The translations under genes and the position numbers were made by a program. Below, piece after piece: positions 10,931 to 22,820 of a stretch of 64,000 nt of DNA. Source of the stretch: Amphibalanus amphitrite (taxonomy: Eukaryota; Arthropoda; Thecostraca; Balanomorpha; Balanidae). Under the pieces are notes generated by a model. That model ran no database searches, was not told the DNA's origin, and saw nothing but the letters and a program-made list of their open reading frames with translations. The stretch is from the NCBI RefSeq assembly GCF_019059575.1, contig NW_024881838.1, positions 62,001-126,000 of the forward strand, given 5' to 3'. Each line of letters opens with the position of its first letter. The first letter of the stretch is position 1.

Positions 10931-10934
10931 GCAG

Positions 10935-11302
10935 GCAGTCAGCACTAGCAGATTCTCGGGGCAGCCCTGGCTGAGGTGGGATGTCATCAGAAACTGCACG
11001 TCTGGGTGCCGGTGTCGGATGTCGTACAGACCACGCAGCGAGGCTTTACTGCGCAGCACGCCCTGCTGGCAGCGCAGGAGTGTCGGCAGCCCAGCGGGTG
11101 CTTTCGGGTCGCCTTCCTCAACTTCCTTTCGGAAACTGGCGCTCGCCACTCAGGGAGTCGGGCGACGTCTCCAAAGCTGGGAGACAGATGCTGAAGTCGA
11201 TATGATGTGATTTTATGCCCTCAGCTCGGTGCCAGTCATTGTGTTGTTATGTGCAGGTAGCCACTCCTCGCCGTCCTGCACGCCAGAGGACCAGCCCCGG
11301 AC
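10935..11302 (-). pseudogene. P-element/THAP9-like transposase remnant
   Basis: Minus-strand translation of 10935-11149 contains LLRCQQGVLRSKASLRGLYD followed by RHRHPDVQFLMTSHLSQ. This resembles the C-terminal half of the catalytic domain in P-element/THAP9 transposases, where an LPFQKG-like stretch leads to a ...LY.DL...LLT.RLNQD.LEN block. Expected Asp and Phe positions in the last block are replaced (SQGCPENL), and the frame stops shortly after. Upstream a TTTTGCAG acceptor-like site (AG at 11304-11303) opens a frame for about 29 codons to a stop. The flanking minisatellite replaces the C-terminus. Family assignment is from memory of motifs; certainty moderate. Confidence 0.5.
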
Positions 11303-11910
11303 CTGCAAAACACATTACCAAGTTTATTAACACAATGCAACATGAAAAAATTCACTAAGCGATGGCAAGCAAAAATAATCAATGCCCAAAGGTGCCTTTT
11401 CTTCGATTGCCTTTTCTATGTGCTGATATGAAGCCTCAAAACATGTACCATTTTATATTATGTATTGATTGCAGGCCTGACTCAGAATTCAGTTGAAACA
11501 AGCAAATAACACAATTTTTCATTATTATTTTGAATTTGGGTCTGGCATTACTGTTCCATGCACAGGTGCGTCTGCGTATAAAATCATATGAAGCAAATGC
11601 ATTAGGTAAATAGTCTCAACAAATAGAAATTAGTAGTAGCACAGGTGGTATAAATACTAAATAGAAACCAATATATAGACATTAGACAAGGATGAGCTTG
11701 TTTAGTTAGCAAATGTCAATGACATAACATTTACATAAACAAGAATGGGATTTTCAGTAGGTAATAAGCATGTCAGAAATCCTTTTAAATTCAATTTTGA
11801 AAGTTTAGATACAGATTATAAAATCTGGCAACAACTAATATTGAAAAGAAGTAACAATGAGCTTCAACTTTGCACAAACGATGTGCCAAAATTTTGGTGA
11901 GAAATCACTT
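11303..11910. other. Unassigned AT-rich sequence
   Basis: AT-rich DNA between the transposase remnant and the palindrome-rich element. No repeats or domains recognised. Confidence 0.4.
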
Positions 11911-13431
11911 CAGTAGGTGGAACTATGGTCATGAGTACCCAAATATAGGAACGTTCCCATTTTTGGGAACGGAGTTCCCAAATATGGGAACGGGCGTTCC
12001 CATTTACGGGAACGGAAGGTAATTTTTCGGCCGTTCGCCCACTAAAACTCATTAGTGCATCACGTCTCAAAAAAGTGCACGCTAATTTAAGTATCTACTG
12101 AGTCTCTATAAAATTATCTTTAATCTGACCGTTGAACAAGGAAATTGACCGTCGAATGATATTTTTAATGATTTTTTTGAAATGACGGAATGGTGAAAAC
12201 ATGGGTTATACTACATTTAACATGCAATTTAAAGGAAAATGAAGCGTTTTTTACATTTTGAGGTCAAGTATAATAATTTTCGCCTGGTTATGAAGTTTCA
12301 TACTAGCGACACCAGATGCTGACATATGCAAGCGAACACGCGGACAGTCCCGAGGTAATATTGTTGACTTTTGGTCTCGGGGCGCACGACCGCGTGGAAC
12401 GTCAGTGATTTTACCGAACTACTGTTGTAAACTCAGTTTCAGTGGTTTAAAATTATTCAGCTGTATTTTATCAACCCGGAAAGACATATTTTATTTGGAT
12501 GCTAGCTGTTTAGCATTGTTTTATAAGGAGCGTCATGAGCGTGGTTTTTGTCTTCCGTGTTTCTAAGCATGATCGTTTTGGGGAAATTTCTCTTATATAG
12601 GTCGCTCTGTGTGGCTTATTTATAATTTTTATGCTGATTTCGATCATTCCTCGTGCCCATCCTACCAGGCCTTTTGCCAATTACACTCATTAAGAAAGGA
12701 AAAAACTAGATTTTCCATGGGACTAGGTGTTTTGAGGGTGTAACATATTCAGCGTTCCCATTTTTGGATACTTCCTTGTGCTCGTCAACTATCGGTGATA
12801 AACAGACAGGTGCTTGACATGTCTCCACCCTCGGCGCGGACGGTGGATATAGGTATGGAAGACCTTGTTGAACATCGCTGAGCGTTGTGAATTACGTAAT
12901 CCTGCAGAGGGGGGCGTGCCCGCTGCGAGATCGACGGGAATAAAAGCGCAGAAGACCGGGCGAAACATGCGACGGTCTTGCCGGAAACGTCATCTGATGA
13001 TTGTTGCTTAACAATAATTTGCGGCGTTGGACATGATGCTTGTTAATGAAAAGAGCCCCTGAAAGGCGTCGGTGAAATCGTTCCCAATTTTGGGTACGCC
13101 GTTCCCATAATAAGGAACGCTTGCAGCGCCAGTGTACGAGAGCGTTCCCAAATTTGGGTTCGCGGCCCGGATGATGGACTGCTTTAGAAATAGGGGAACG
13201 ATTTGAAACTACGATGGGCCTTACAATATCAAACTCTTTCCCAACAATATTGAGACAAATATCAGGCGGTTCACGATCGTTTTATATTTTTTGGACGTCA
13301 TTTAACGGTTCTTTTTCTTGTTTTAAATAATTCCTACATGGCGTTCCCATATTTGGGTTTATCGTTCCCAAACATGGGAACGAAAATGCGTTCCCGAAAA
13401 TGGGTACGCTTGACCATAGTTCCGCCTACTG
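11911..13431. mobile_element. 1.5-kb TIR element with GTTCCC palindromes
   Basis: Left end CAGTAGGTGGAACTATGGTC and right end, read inverted, CAGTAGGCGGAACTATGGTC differ at one position, and similarity continues inward for about 40 bases. ACTT lies directly outside both ends (11907-11910 and 13432-13435), a possible 4-bp TSD. Subterminal regions each carry three 18-bp near-palindromes of form GTTCCC(N6)GGGAAC (11953, 11974, 11996; 13343, 13364, 13390). Further copies lie at 12753, 13080, 13101 and 13144. No transposase frame is seen, so it is probably non-autonomous. Confidence 0.8.
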
Positions 13432-14171
13432 ACTTGCGCTGAATTTTGAGACCCGAAAGCCCCTGGGCCCTGACGCATCTGACAGTGAGTGAATTTTTTT
13501 TCCAGTCTGGGAGGTAAGCATAGATTGATTTGTTATTTGATACTATTTAATTTGACAAATAAGTTGTTATTTTCACAAAGCATTAAGATTTATAGAAGCT
13601 AACCACTTCCGATCCGAAACAATTTACAACTATTCCATCTCCAATCTCCTTCTCATTATGTTTTAAACAATGCTAAGGTATTTTACAACTTAATATGAGA
13701 TTATCATGCTCCCTTTGAAAGCCAAAAATGACAAAAAAAAGGTTAAACCGGGTTGAACTGAAACGTGGCTGATCTGCCTATGATACTCATGCTTATACAG
13801 TTGAATTAATTGAATACCTGAGCTAAACTGCTGAAGCTGGTCATTCTTCATGATCTCTGAGACGACAAGTGTGTGAATGCCACTTATGTATATGCTTTTC
13901 CGATCTTCAAACACATAAAAAGTGATATTATTATCAAATAAACAATATTCAAACTCCGTGTAACAATACACGCAACGGCTGGAAAACACTGCGCCGGTGC
14001 GCCAGAATTGACAGCATCGCCTGAATCTCAGCGACCAATCAGCTTTCGACCATCCCAGTGACGTCACATTGGCAGCATTTGGTAGCAATTTTCCTCCTAT
14101 GGCACGGTAAAGGGACGGACCCCCCCTGCTACTACCTACCTTCCATTATCAGTCCCGTCAACCTATCTACA
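13432..14171. other. Unassigned sequence
   Basis: No gene recognised. A TGACGTCA palindrome lies near 14059. Confidence 0.4.
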
Positions 14172-14240
14172 GCCAAGGCCCTATATAGAAGGTATGCTCA
14201 TTAGGCCGAAGCAGCGATTTCCGTGACGTCACTGGTACGA
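14172..14240 (+). repeat. Dispersed repeat with GTCACTGG end, copy 2
   Basis: Partner of 9308-9390; see that entry. Confidence 0.55.
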
Positions 14241-14685
14241 AGGGTCGGACGGCTGTAATGCAATCCTATGGAAAATGACCCAACTTTAGGGCTCTCCCAC
14301 ATAGCTGCCAACCTCGACACTAAGGTAAAAGTTATATCACATAAAAGCTCAAATCAAGACGAACAAGAAACCTATCTGACGTTTTTACGTTTTACTAACG
14401 GCTTAGACTCTATTCAAGTATATTCAGAGTTCTGCATTACCTCACTTTTTCTGCCGTCAATGCCACTACAAATGTCTAGTCGGCGCACGTGCGCTTGTCG
14501 AGCGGGGACCACCAGTCGGGCGATTCAGAGCTGCCGCCCAATCAGAACGCCGCAATGCCGTGACGTCATTGGTCGCACACGACACGTTACGGAGATAGGG
14601 ATGAGACAGCCCTGATCTACAGCATTTTTGTCAAAATGAAATCTAAAATAAAAAAATCTTGACCATACGTGCAAAATACACAACA

Positions 14686-14714
14686 GCATACACGGCATTA
14701 TTTGCCGTGTATGC
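14686..14714. repeat. Perfect 12-bp-stem hairpin
   Basis: GCATACACGGCA and TGCCGTGTATGC are exact reverse complements around a 5-nt loop (TTATT). Nothing around it suggests a terminator or known RNA; it is possibly a small palindromic repeat. Confidence 0.7.
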
Positions 14715-14859
14715 AGTGTTCTCTGTTAGCAAATAAAACGCCGTTCGACCAATCCATTGCCAACGCTTGCGTCTGCTAGCGACAAATATCTCGTTAGCAG
14801 CATTTACTGCGCGCAACTGCGGGTGTGTAATCATGATCGGCAGTTTTCAATACCAAATT

Positions 14860-15480
14860 TCGTAAAGTTGCAACGTTTATTTTGTTTCACAACTGATACC
14901 AATAGATAGAAAATTTAATCTCATTTAGTATACTATTCAAAATAGACCCCAACTCAGTCTCGTTTCTGAGTATTTTGCCATTAAGTGTCACAGTGTGACC
15001 TTTAGCAGCAAGAAACCTAGTACATTCTAGACAAAAAAAATATACAATAAAACACCACAACTGCAATAAAACATGCATATTAGGAAAGAAAACGAAATTT
15101 TCATTTTGTTGAAGTCATTTTGCAAGCCCACTCTTGACATATTTACCAAATATCAATGTTTTTGTTCAGAACTGTTCAGTACCATAAATTCTAAGCTTTA
15201 GATTCGGAAGCAGATTGGTTAAAGTTCCAACGTTTGTTTCGTTTCAGTATTTTGATATGTTATAGTGTATGAAATTTTGTATATGTTGGTGATTTTTTTA
15301 GACCCCAACTCGACTTCGTTTTTTAGAAATATTATATTTAGTGGAGCATTGTGACCATGGACAACAATGGTGGCTATGTAATCAACGTCAACTAAATGCA
15401 GTTTGCAACATTAAAAAGGCAACGAGACACCCAAAATCTGAAAGATAATTTAATTTTGATATTTATTGACCATAATTTAA
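14860..15480 (+). repeat. Diverged direct repeat, ~356-bp spacing
   Basis: The words CAACGTTTATTTTGTTTCA (about 14871) and CAACGTTTGTTTCGTTTCA (about 15227) are followed by GACCCCAACTC at 14945 and 15301, a constant spacing of 356. A third GCCCCAACTC occurs at 20751, immediately right of the TTAA element, where GGTAGAGCATTG follows as in copy 2. The 15481-20746 element therefore probably inserted into the third copy. Confidence 0.6.
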
Positions 15481-17702
15481 AGGGACCATCCCACCTTAAC
15501 ATTAGTTTTGAGTTGAGATAGCCAAGTTTGCGGCCAGGCTCAGAAATCACCATTTATCCTGGTCGCAACCCCCGCAGCTTTATGGTGTTCAAGAAATTTC
15601 TTCCCTTTACTTGCAGGGTGGGACCAGCTTAGTCCCTATCTCTTAACCATTAGCGGTTTCTTTGATGACGTCAGCAGTCATTTCAACGCCCGCCATTCCT
15701 TGAACCCGAATTTTACTGACCTTGAGCTCCCTTTTTTATCAACGTGTCCGTCGTCGGCGCTGAGAAAGCCTATTGATTTTCATTTTAATTTGAATATTAG
15801 AAGATACCCACCACTGGAACTTGGACTGATATTATACCAAGGCCGAAGATGATCAAGCTGCCTGCTATATCTGGAGCTTGGTGTTCAACTTCAACATGGA
15901 ATAAAAAACAAAATATCAAAGCAAACTGGATATGGTAGTGCAAGTTAAAGTCCAAAGAAATTTGAAGAGCTGACAATTGACATTAATTCTTTTCCTGCAA
16001 GGTTTCCATATGGAGATCACACCATGAAGAAATATTTTTGATGTTAACAGTTGAAAGGGGATTGATCTTCTGGTTTTGACGAAAGACGCTGCTGTCTGAC
16101 TCTTTGGAAAAGAATGTCGGCATGAGGTGCAATTGTGCTTGTGAAGTGGTTATAACTGGTCTTTTCACAGTATTAAATTAAATGTGCCATTGCAGCCAAG
16201 TGTGTTATCATGTAAGGTAAAATCAAAACTACAATGTTGGTTTTATGAGCATTGAGAAGGCTGGTAGGTAACACCTGCCCGTGCTCGTAAATCATGCTGC
16301 CAAAGTATTCTAAATTAATTTTATCATACGCTTTTGTTGTCCAGAATGGTTGCACTATTGTTTGGTATCATATTATTCCATGTAAATATGGTAGTGTAAA
16401 GTCCGACCAACATGTTACCAGATTTGAAGCCGTTAGTTACCTAAGTACCTGTTTTTTACTGGCGTGGTGAATGTCACCTGGATTTTGTTTTGAGGTGCAG
16501 ACCTAGTAACTCTGACTACATGGGTTTGAAGCTATTACCTATTCTGTTTTTACTGGCCTGGTGAATGGCGACTGATGTTGTCTGTGGATGGCACTGAAAC
16601 AAATTTTGAGTGTCATGTACAGTGTTTTAATACAATGCTGAGGGCTGAAAGTTGTCTTGTTTAGAGTGGTGAAAGTTCAGGATATGCCAGCCACCATGGT
16701 GGGTCAGAGTTAATGTGTTGCAGAGTCAGTTCGGCTTCAGCAAGCACACGGATGGGCATACGCATCAAGACCTGCTCTGTCATACTTTCAGCCAATTTTA
16801 CCTAGGTAAGTCTTTTCTTTTTTTCTGCCAAAAGCTATGACATTGTGAATTTCAGTGTTGTGGCCTGTGTGTAGCTTTCAGGAAAGCAATTCTAAATAAA
16901 GCTCTGATAAAGTGCAAAATCAGCAATGCAGCCCTCTATTACATTTTCTACAACATCTTACTTGTTCCTTGCATGGAGAGAAAAATGCAATGCTATGAAT
17001 TCGTTTATTCACATAATTTGACAAGTGACATGCAGTTACCTGCTACTATCACTGCACAAAACAGAGCAGAAAACATCAGTTGATCCAACACAAGACACAA
17101 CAGAAGTTTACAACATAGGGCTGCCGAACCTGCTTCCTCCCACCACAGTTGATGCCATTTCCTAGCCTGGCTTGATGTGAGCACTGAATAGCTGCTTCGT
17201 CTAATTACAGCTCACTACCATTCAACTTAAACTACTCTCTTTAAAGTAAGAGTGAGAGCGTTCAGTGTTCATAGCAGCTCGACAGACGACAGACAACAAA
17301 CATCTTGACAAACCAACCAGTATTTGATTTGGCTAATGATTTACGTGCTTGTTGTATCATGGCCAAACTACTTTAACAGCAATAATCCTTGTTTCATCTT
17401 GATCTTGCTTTTATTTCCATTTGAACTCAGATCTTGAAACAATCATCTGAAGTGATATCAGATACTGGCTTCTGTTTCTCTTGAAAGCAAGTTAAAACAA
17501 CAATGATAAACTAAGGCAGGAGATGTGAGTTGTGGCAGCAGATCTTTGATTCAACAATGTCAACCTTATATTGCTTGAGACCTCTGTGAATAACAAATAT
17601 TTATAGTTTTTTGATAGTTTGGATTCTTGGCTTGATTTAGCAGATCAGCTGTGAACATTGACTTTGAAATCACATAAATGTCATGGTACCCGAACGAATC
17701 CT

Positions 17703-17926
17703 CGCATGACATTTCTTCGTAGCACAATTTTTCGTCCGCATTTCTTCGTCTACAAATCTTCGTCGGTGCATTTATTTGTCCCTCTTACTCTTGCATATAT
17801 TTGCGTTGAAGAAGAAATGCGAGCCGATTTTCATATACCCTGATGCGAGACAGAGTAATGCGATACGAATAAATGCCCTGACGAAGATTTGCAGACGAAG
17901 AATTGCGATACGAAGAAATGCCGCAT
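17703..17926. mobile_element. Foldback of GCATTTCTTCGT repeats
   Basis: The left half carries ATTTCTTCGT, GCATTTCTTCGTC, AAATCTTCGTC and GCATTTATTTGTC. The right half carries their reverse complements in mirrored order (GAATAAATGC, GACGAAGATTTGC, GACGAAGAATTGCG, CGAAGAAATGC). Arms are roughly 75 bases with a loop of about 70. Each arm is itself made of a repeated TTCGT word. No coding potential recognised. Confidence 0.7.
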
Positions 17927-19142
17927 ATTTACGTCTGGACAACGAGTTGCGGGGAAAAGTGCTGATTTTGTCGCAGTTTTAGGAGTCGGTGATTAGGCTG
18001 GTTTTTTGGGTTACTTTTTCGCTCCGATTCCTGTATTTCATAGTGTTTGGCTTTTGAATATTTTAGTTCTTTCAGAGAAATATTACTTGCCTTACAGATT
18101 TTGTAAAAATGTTTCAATTTTTATAAGCCGAACGTTAGAGTCCTAAAACAATACATCAGTACTACTATTATTGTAAACAAACAAACGGAGCACCACTTGG
18201 GCTCTCCACTTGGCTCTGTTCCAAGGCCTTTTTCGAGTTCATCTGGAGGTTTTCGTACTCGTGTACTCGTGTACGTTTTGTTGGATGTCTTAAATCTCTT
18301 GTGATTGACTTATAGCATATTAAAGAAGCATGTTGACTGAAAACAATCCCAAGTATCCAGGAGGAGGCTAAGAGAGGTCCTGATCGTCCTGAGCAAGATC
18401 AAGTTGAAGTTATGAAATGTTGGTTGATAAACGCAGGTTGATCTGGCTCACTTATCAGCAATAAAAGTAAAATTAAAAGAGCTTATTGGCTAAAAACAAG
18501 CCATATTATTGCAGGAGATCAATACTGAAGAGTACGCCGAGCAGTATCAAGCCAGAAAATGTTTGCTGATGATGATTGCATATTGTCTATTGATGTATTG
18601 GGATGAATAATTAATTATAACTTATAACAGCAAGATTATAACTATGAAGCGCTGACTATGAAGTGAAAAAATCTAGAATGAGCGAACTCAGGCAGCTTTA
18701 CTTTGCTATGCAGATGGTAATGTGCATTACTCAAGTGTCTGGCAAATGAAACTTTGCATTTCTTGAAAAAGGATTTCAGTAAAATTGTGAATGTGACAAG
18801 CCATGCAACGATATGATCATATAATACGTGTTAATAGTCATTCGTGACAATGATCTTTGGTCCAATATACAATAGCAAAGCTCTCAGCGCTTCTTTCTGT
18901 GGATGGCCAGAAGTGTGACTCAGGATTTAGAAGTATTAGTCTTCTTCACAGGGATGTTATAAAATGTACTGGAGGGTTATCTTCCAGCAAGGAACTTTAT
19001 TTTGAGTTGGTATGAGATGTAGGCACAAGAACTTAGGTGCTTAGTGCCTATAGTTAGTAGTTGTGTAGGTTTAGTTTGGTCAGGTTAGATTAGGTTATGC
19101 TAGTTTTTAGTTAATTTGCCAGGTGTCCATAAAAAATGTGAC

Positions 19143-19310
19143 CAGGGCGGTGTTTCACGGGATGCTGCTACCACGCTGCTATCCAATTGCACGAACTGAC
19201 GTCACACTTGTGGTAGTGTTGGAGCAATGGGCCTGTTGATGTTTCCATGGAAACCCAATTTGACACGTGTATAAGCAGCGTGCTGCTATCACTGGTGAAA
19301 CAGGGCCCTG
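19143..19310. mobile_element. hAT-like MITE, ~39-bp TIR
   Basis: Left end CAGGGCGGTGTTTCAC and right end inverted CAGGGCCCTGTTTCAC. Similarity continues through GATGCTGCTACCACGCTGCT versus a matching inverted block. Length is 168 bp. No clear 8-bp duplication was found, so hAT assignment rests on the CAGGG ends only. The right end abuts a run of CTAACC repeats (19313-19327). Confidence 0.65.
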
Positions 19311-20750
19311 ACTAACCTAACCTAACCTCAATCATCACACATATTTGCAATCTACTCATAGCAGAAGCACCCAGTTATATGATAGATACTCACCATGACT
19401 CAATCTTACCTGCTAACAACTTAAAAACAGCTCGCGTCAAGCCGTTGCCAAGTTAGCTCACCTTTGCCAAGCCGCATCCATGGAAACAGCCAAATGAGGA
19501 ACTGGCTCATTGGGTGGCTGGTGTCAGTCTGTGCATTGAAAGTGTTTCTTCTCTGAAGCTGCTCTGCACTGCTGTATTGCCATGTTAGATGCTCAGAAAA
19601 TGTGGGAAATGATAATTGAGATACTTTAGTGCTTTGTTCATGCTCCAGACATCAACAAGTACAAATTCTGCAGGGTACACCTATGAGCTAGGTGAGTATT
19701 TTATGTGAATGTGATGTTTGACTGTAGTAAATACACAAACAAACACAGGGTCACAGTTATATTCAATCTCCACATAAACACAACAAAAACGCCCAAAGCC
19801 TCACTCCGCGAGCACACCACAAATAACGCAAGCCTTTGCAGGCACCAAAATGCTTTGATTTACAGGATAGGTATACTTTTTATATCCTTTATCCTCTGGG
19901 ATCTTGCTGCCAAGTTGAAGTAAGATGACTGAACTTCAGTATTTATCAACCTTTTCTTCTTATAGCCACTGCTATACGAGAATGACTAAATGCTTGGTTT
20001 GATTGATTAACTGCCTTGAAAATTTAATGATCGATCTTCAATTCTCAATGAAGGCACAAATAAAATAGTTTCCTCTCCTCTTGGAATACACAAAACAAAA
20101 TATTTAATAACTTCTTAGTGGATGGACGAGAGCCTGATGCATGTTCGCTTCATATTTTGTAACAAAAGCGCAAAAACTGCAATATAACAGCACTATATGT
20201 TTCTGGACAAAATGCAGCGGCAGTAAAACCTTCCCTGATGGCATTCATTCTTAGCCAAATGTAATGACAAAAATATTTTGTAGTAACTATTAAATTCCGG
20301 CTAAAAACAGTGCACGGTTTGAAAAAGAATCATTCCAATGACGGTCCATTCTTGCGGTCCAGAAATCGCCACTATTTCCGGCCTCTCCAACGCAACTCGT
20401 TGTCCAGACGTAAATATGCAGAAATGCCATAAGAAGAATTATCCTGGAATTCTTTATTGGCTATCATATATTGACCTTGATAAGATAAACGTATCATTCG
20501 CGCAATATTTGTCGCACTTTGATACCAAACTATTGCTTCCAAATGCCGACGTAAAGAAAACCTTTATGTGACGTCATAGAAGCAGCGGAGTTCCCAAAAA
20601 GTAAACAAAAATAAAAGTCTTATATCTCGAAAACGGGTGAATATTTTCCGGTAAAATTTGGTAGATGTTCATTTCCGCTCTTTGTGATTCACGCTACATC
20701 ACTTTTATGCCAATTCATTAACTTTTTTGAAGGTGGGAGGGTCCCTTTAA

Positions 20751-22070
20751 GCCCCAACTCACTGAAATTACTCGACAATTCATGGTAGAGCATTGGCAGG
20801 TCGGGTAGGCTGAACAGCTCAGAACCATGGTAATTTCGAAATTCAACAAAAGTTAGTTGGCCTTTGATATTATTTTTTGTCCTTTAATTTTAAATTTTGA
20901 TTGTGAAAAATCAATTTTGTCTATGAACAATCCTTGCAACTTTAGATATATAATTTTTGAAATGGCGGAGATAGCCAACAATTTATTTTCGTTAATGCTT
21001 CGCAGATTCATACATGGCGTGCTCTCTGATCATAAATCAAAAATATATATACAAATAATAAAACTCATTGGAATTTGTTGCTTAGTTCTCTTTTTTAGAC
21101 TTAAGGGGTCAGCTGAAAATAGTGGTCAAAATACCTTAGTGTTGTAATTTCGAACCGGTTTTACCTAGTTCTCTATATAACGTGGCCATGTGCTGCGGGC
21201 GACGCGGCATTCAGCAGAATGGATTCCCAAGAAAAATATAATGTTCAGAGACTCACGTCAGTAAAATCGTTCGCTCTATTTCATGAATGAAATTTCGCAA
21301 AAATTTTAATGAAACCATACATAAGCAGCCAACAGCATAAAATGAACATAACTGTTGCGCTAGATTTGTCAAAATATTGCTGCCATTGACCTCTATTAGT
21401 ACCTAGACGGCCCACTCGCGCGGCGCCACCAGCGCCGAGTCGTTCCCGCATGGAGGCTCACTAGCGCCACCTGGAAGTGGTCAGAAGTTCCCGACCGCCA
21501 CAGTCGGCGATGCTGGGTGGCACTTTTCTAAATGCGATTTAAGCGGAAAATATCGTGTTCATGGTACATTTAACACTTTTCTTAAACGAAATCATGCTTT
21601 TCTCATATGACATCAGGCTCGTTTTTTTCAGCATGACGGTTACAATGGTGATAAGGCGCACCGGAGCAACACCGGAGGGGCGGCGGAATCTGCCTCCCCA
21701 CCTACTTGACTTCCGCGAATATCTTGAAAACGGCGGCATGCATCCCATGGCGAACCTGGCATGCATGCGCACAATTAAATAGCACGTCTTGTGTGCGACT
21801 TTTGACCCCCTAGCCCAAAAGGTCAAGTCCCGAGGTGAGGTACCAAGTCCGAAACATGCGCAGTGCGCACCTTCACAACTCAAGGACCTTTTCATTTTTT
21901 TTTTGGTCAGGTCAAAGGTCAGGTCACCAGAGGTCACCAAAAGAAAAATGTTGCTTATTTCAACATTTTGGAAACTGCCAACGTCTAACTCGGAGCGGGA
22001 ACCGATAGAGCTACAGCGCCGCGAAAAAGCGCATTGGATATAGCTCTTTAAACGCTCTTTCGCCAACATA
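20751..22070. other. Unassigned sequence with AGGTCA direct repeat
   Basis: No gene recognised. At 21909-21921 two AGGTCA half-sites are separated by one base (a DR1 arrangement), followed by AGGTCA at 21921 and 21931. DR1 is a binding arrangement of RXR/HNF4-type nuclear receptors; any regulatory role is speculation. Confidence 0.4.
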
Positions 22071-22078
22071 TCCTCAGA

Positions 22079-22325
22079 CAGGGGCGTCGACGCGTAAGGA
22101 AAACTGGTCCGACTTTTTCTCGGGGGGCCCCCACCGGTGGGGGCCCCCAGGTGTTAGGTTAGGTTAGGTTAGGCAGGGGCCCCCGTGGCCGCAGCTGGGC
22201 CCCCGAGAGCCCCAACAGGGGCCCCCGCGGCCACAGCAGGGCCCCCGCGAGCCACAGCAGGGCACCGCCTAGTCGAAAAAGTGGTCCGACTAGTCGGAAA
22301 AGTCGGACCGGTGTCGACGTCCCTG
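22079..22325. mobile_element. hAT-like MITE with perfect 8-bp TSD
   Basis: Ends CAGGGGCGTCGACGC and, inverted, CAGGGACGTCGACAC. Perfect TSD TCCTCAGA at 22071-22078 and 22326-22333. Length 247 bp. The body has GGTCCGACTTTTT words near both ends, a 26-bp perfect palindrome centred on ACCGGT (22123-22148), four tandem TTAGG units (22154-22173), and a GC-rich GGGCCCCCG-type repeat at 22180-22265. No coding capacity. Confidence 0.85.
22154..22173 (+). repeat. (TTAGG)4
   Basis: Four exact tandem copies of the arthropod telomere pentamer lie inside the 22079-22325 MITE. A three-copy CCTAA run is at about 19313-19327. Too short to be a telomere; either insertion filler or chance. Confidence 0.8.
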
Positions 22326-22820
22326 TCCTCAGAGTTGACCTCAGGTCATGACCTTTTGAGATATCTGCGGAAAACCGCAGAGAGGTGTTCAAACACCCCC
22401 CCCCCCCCCGGCCCAGCGCGGGTTAACACGCGCAGTGGAACTGGGTTGCAAGCACTACCTACGCCCAGTGGAGGGGGGGGGGCGGGGAGTCGCCCCCTAA
22501 GATCTCAGCTCCCACTGGAGCTAGAAAGACGAAATTTGGATGGTAGGTGGGGGCCCTAGGGAACTCTGTTGTATGCGAATTTCATGACCCTAGGTCAATA
22601 TCTTCAAGGCAAAATGAGGTCAAATGTGGTCAAATATGAGCGACTTTTTTGCGTTTACACGCCGATAACTCAAAAAGTTACCGGCCGATTTTCTTTCTTT
22701 TTTCACTATACGAAAGAACATACATTTGTGAGAATGTATGATGAATTTTCTAGTAAATCCAACAATAAATATGGCAGTTAGAAGCCTGCTAACCCAGTAA
22801 ACATGCCAACGTCGGATGGG

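Larger units (their letters stand above)
15481..20746. mobile_element. 5.3-kb TTAA-flanked element
   Basis: Ends are AGGGACCATCCCACCTT and, inverted, AGGGACCCTCCCACCTT, with TTAA directly outside both (15477-15480 and 20747-20750). Exact TTAA duplication is the hallmark of piggyBac-type insertion. About 270 bp at the left and 230 bp at the right resemble the two halves of the 479-bp element at 53039-53517. The intervening ~4.8 kb is therefore probably later insertion or acquired sequence. No transposase frame was recognised in it. It contains a TTCGT foldback (17703), a hAT-like MITE (19143) and otherwise unassigned DNA. Confidence 0.7.

Noticed and set aside
10528..11210. Gln/Gly/Arg-rich protein on +
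   Set aside because: Translation of the 112-bp-period minisatellite; stops and frame shifts between units, no domain.
22154..22173. Telomere or chromosome end
   Set aside because: Only four TTAGG units, inside a short element with its own TSD.
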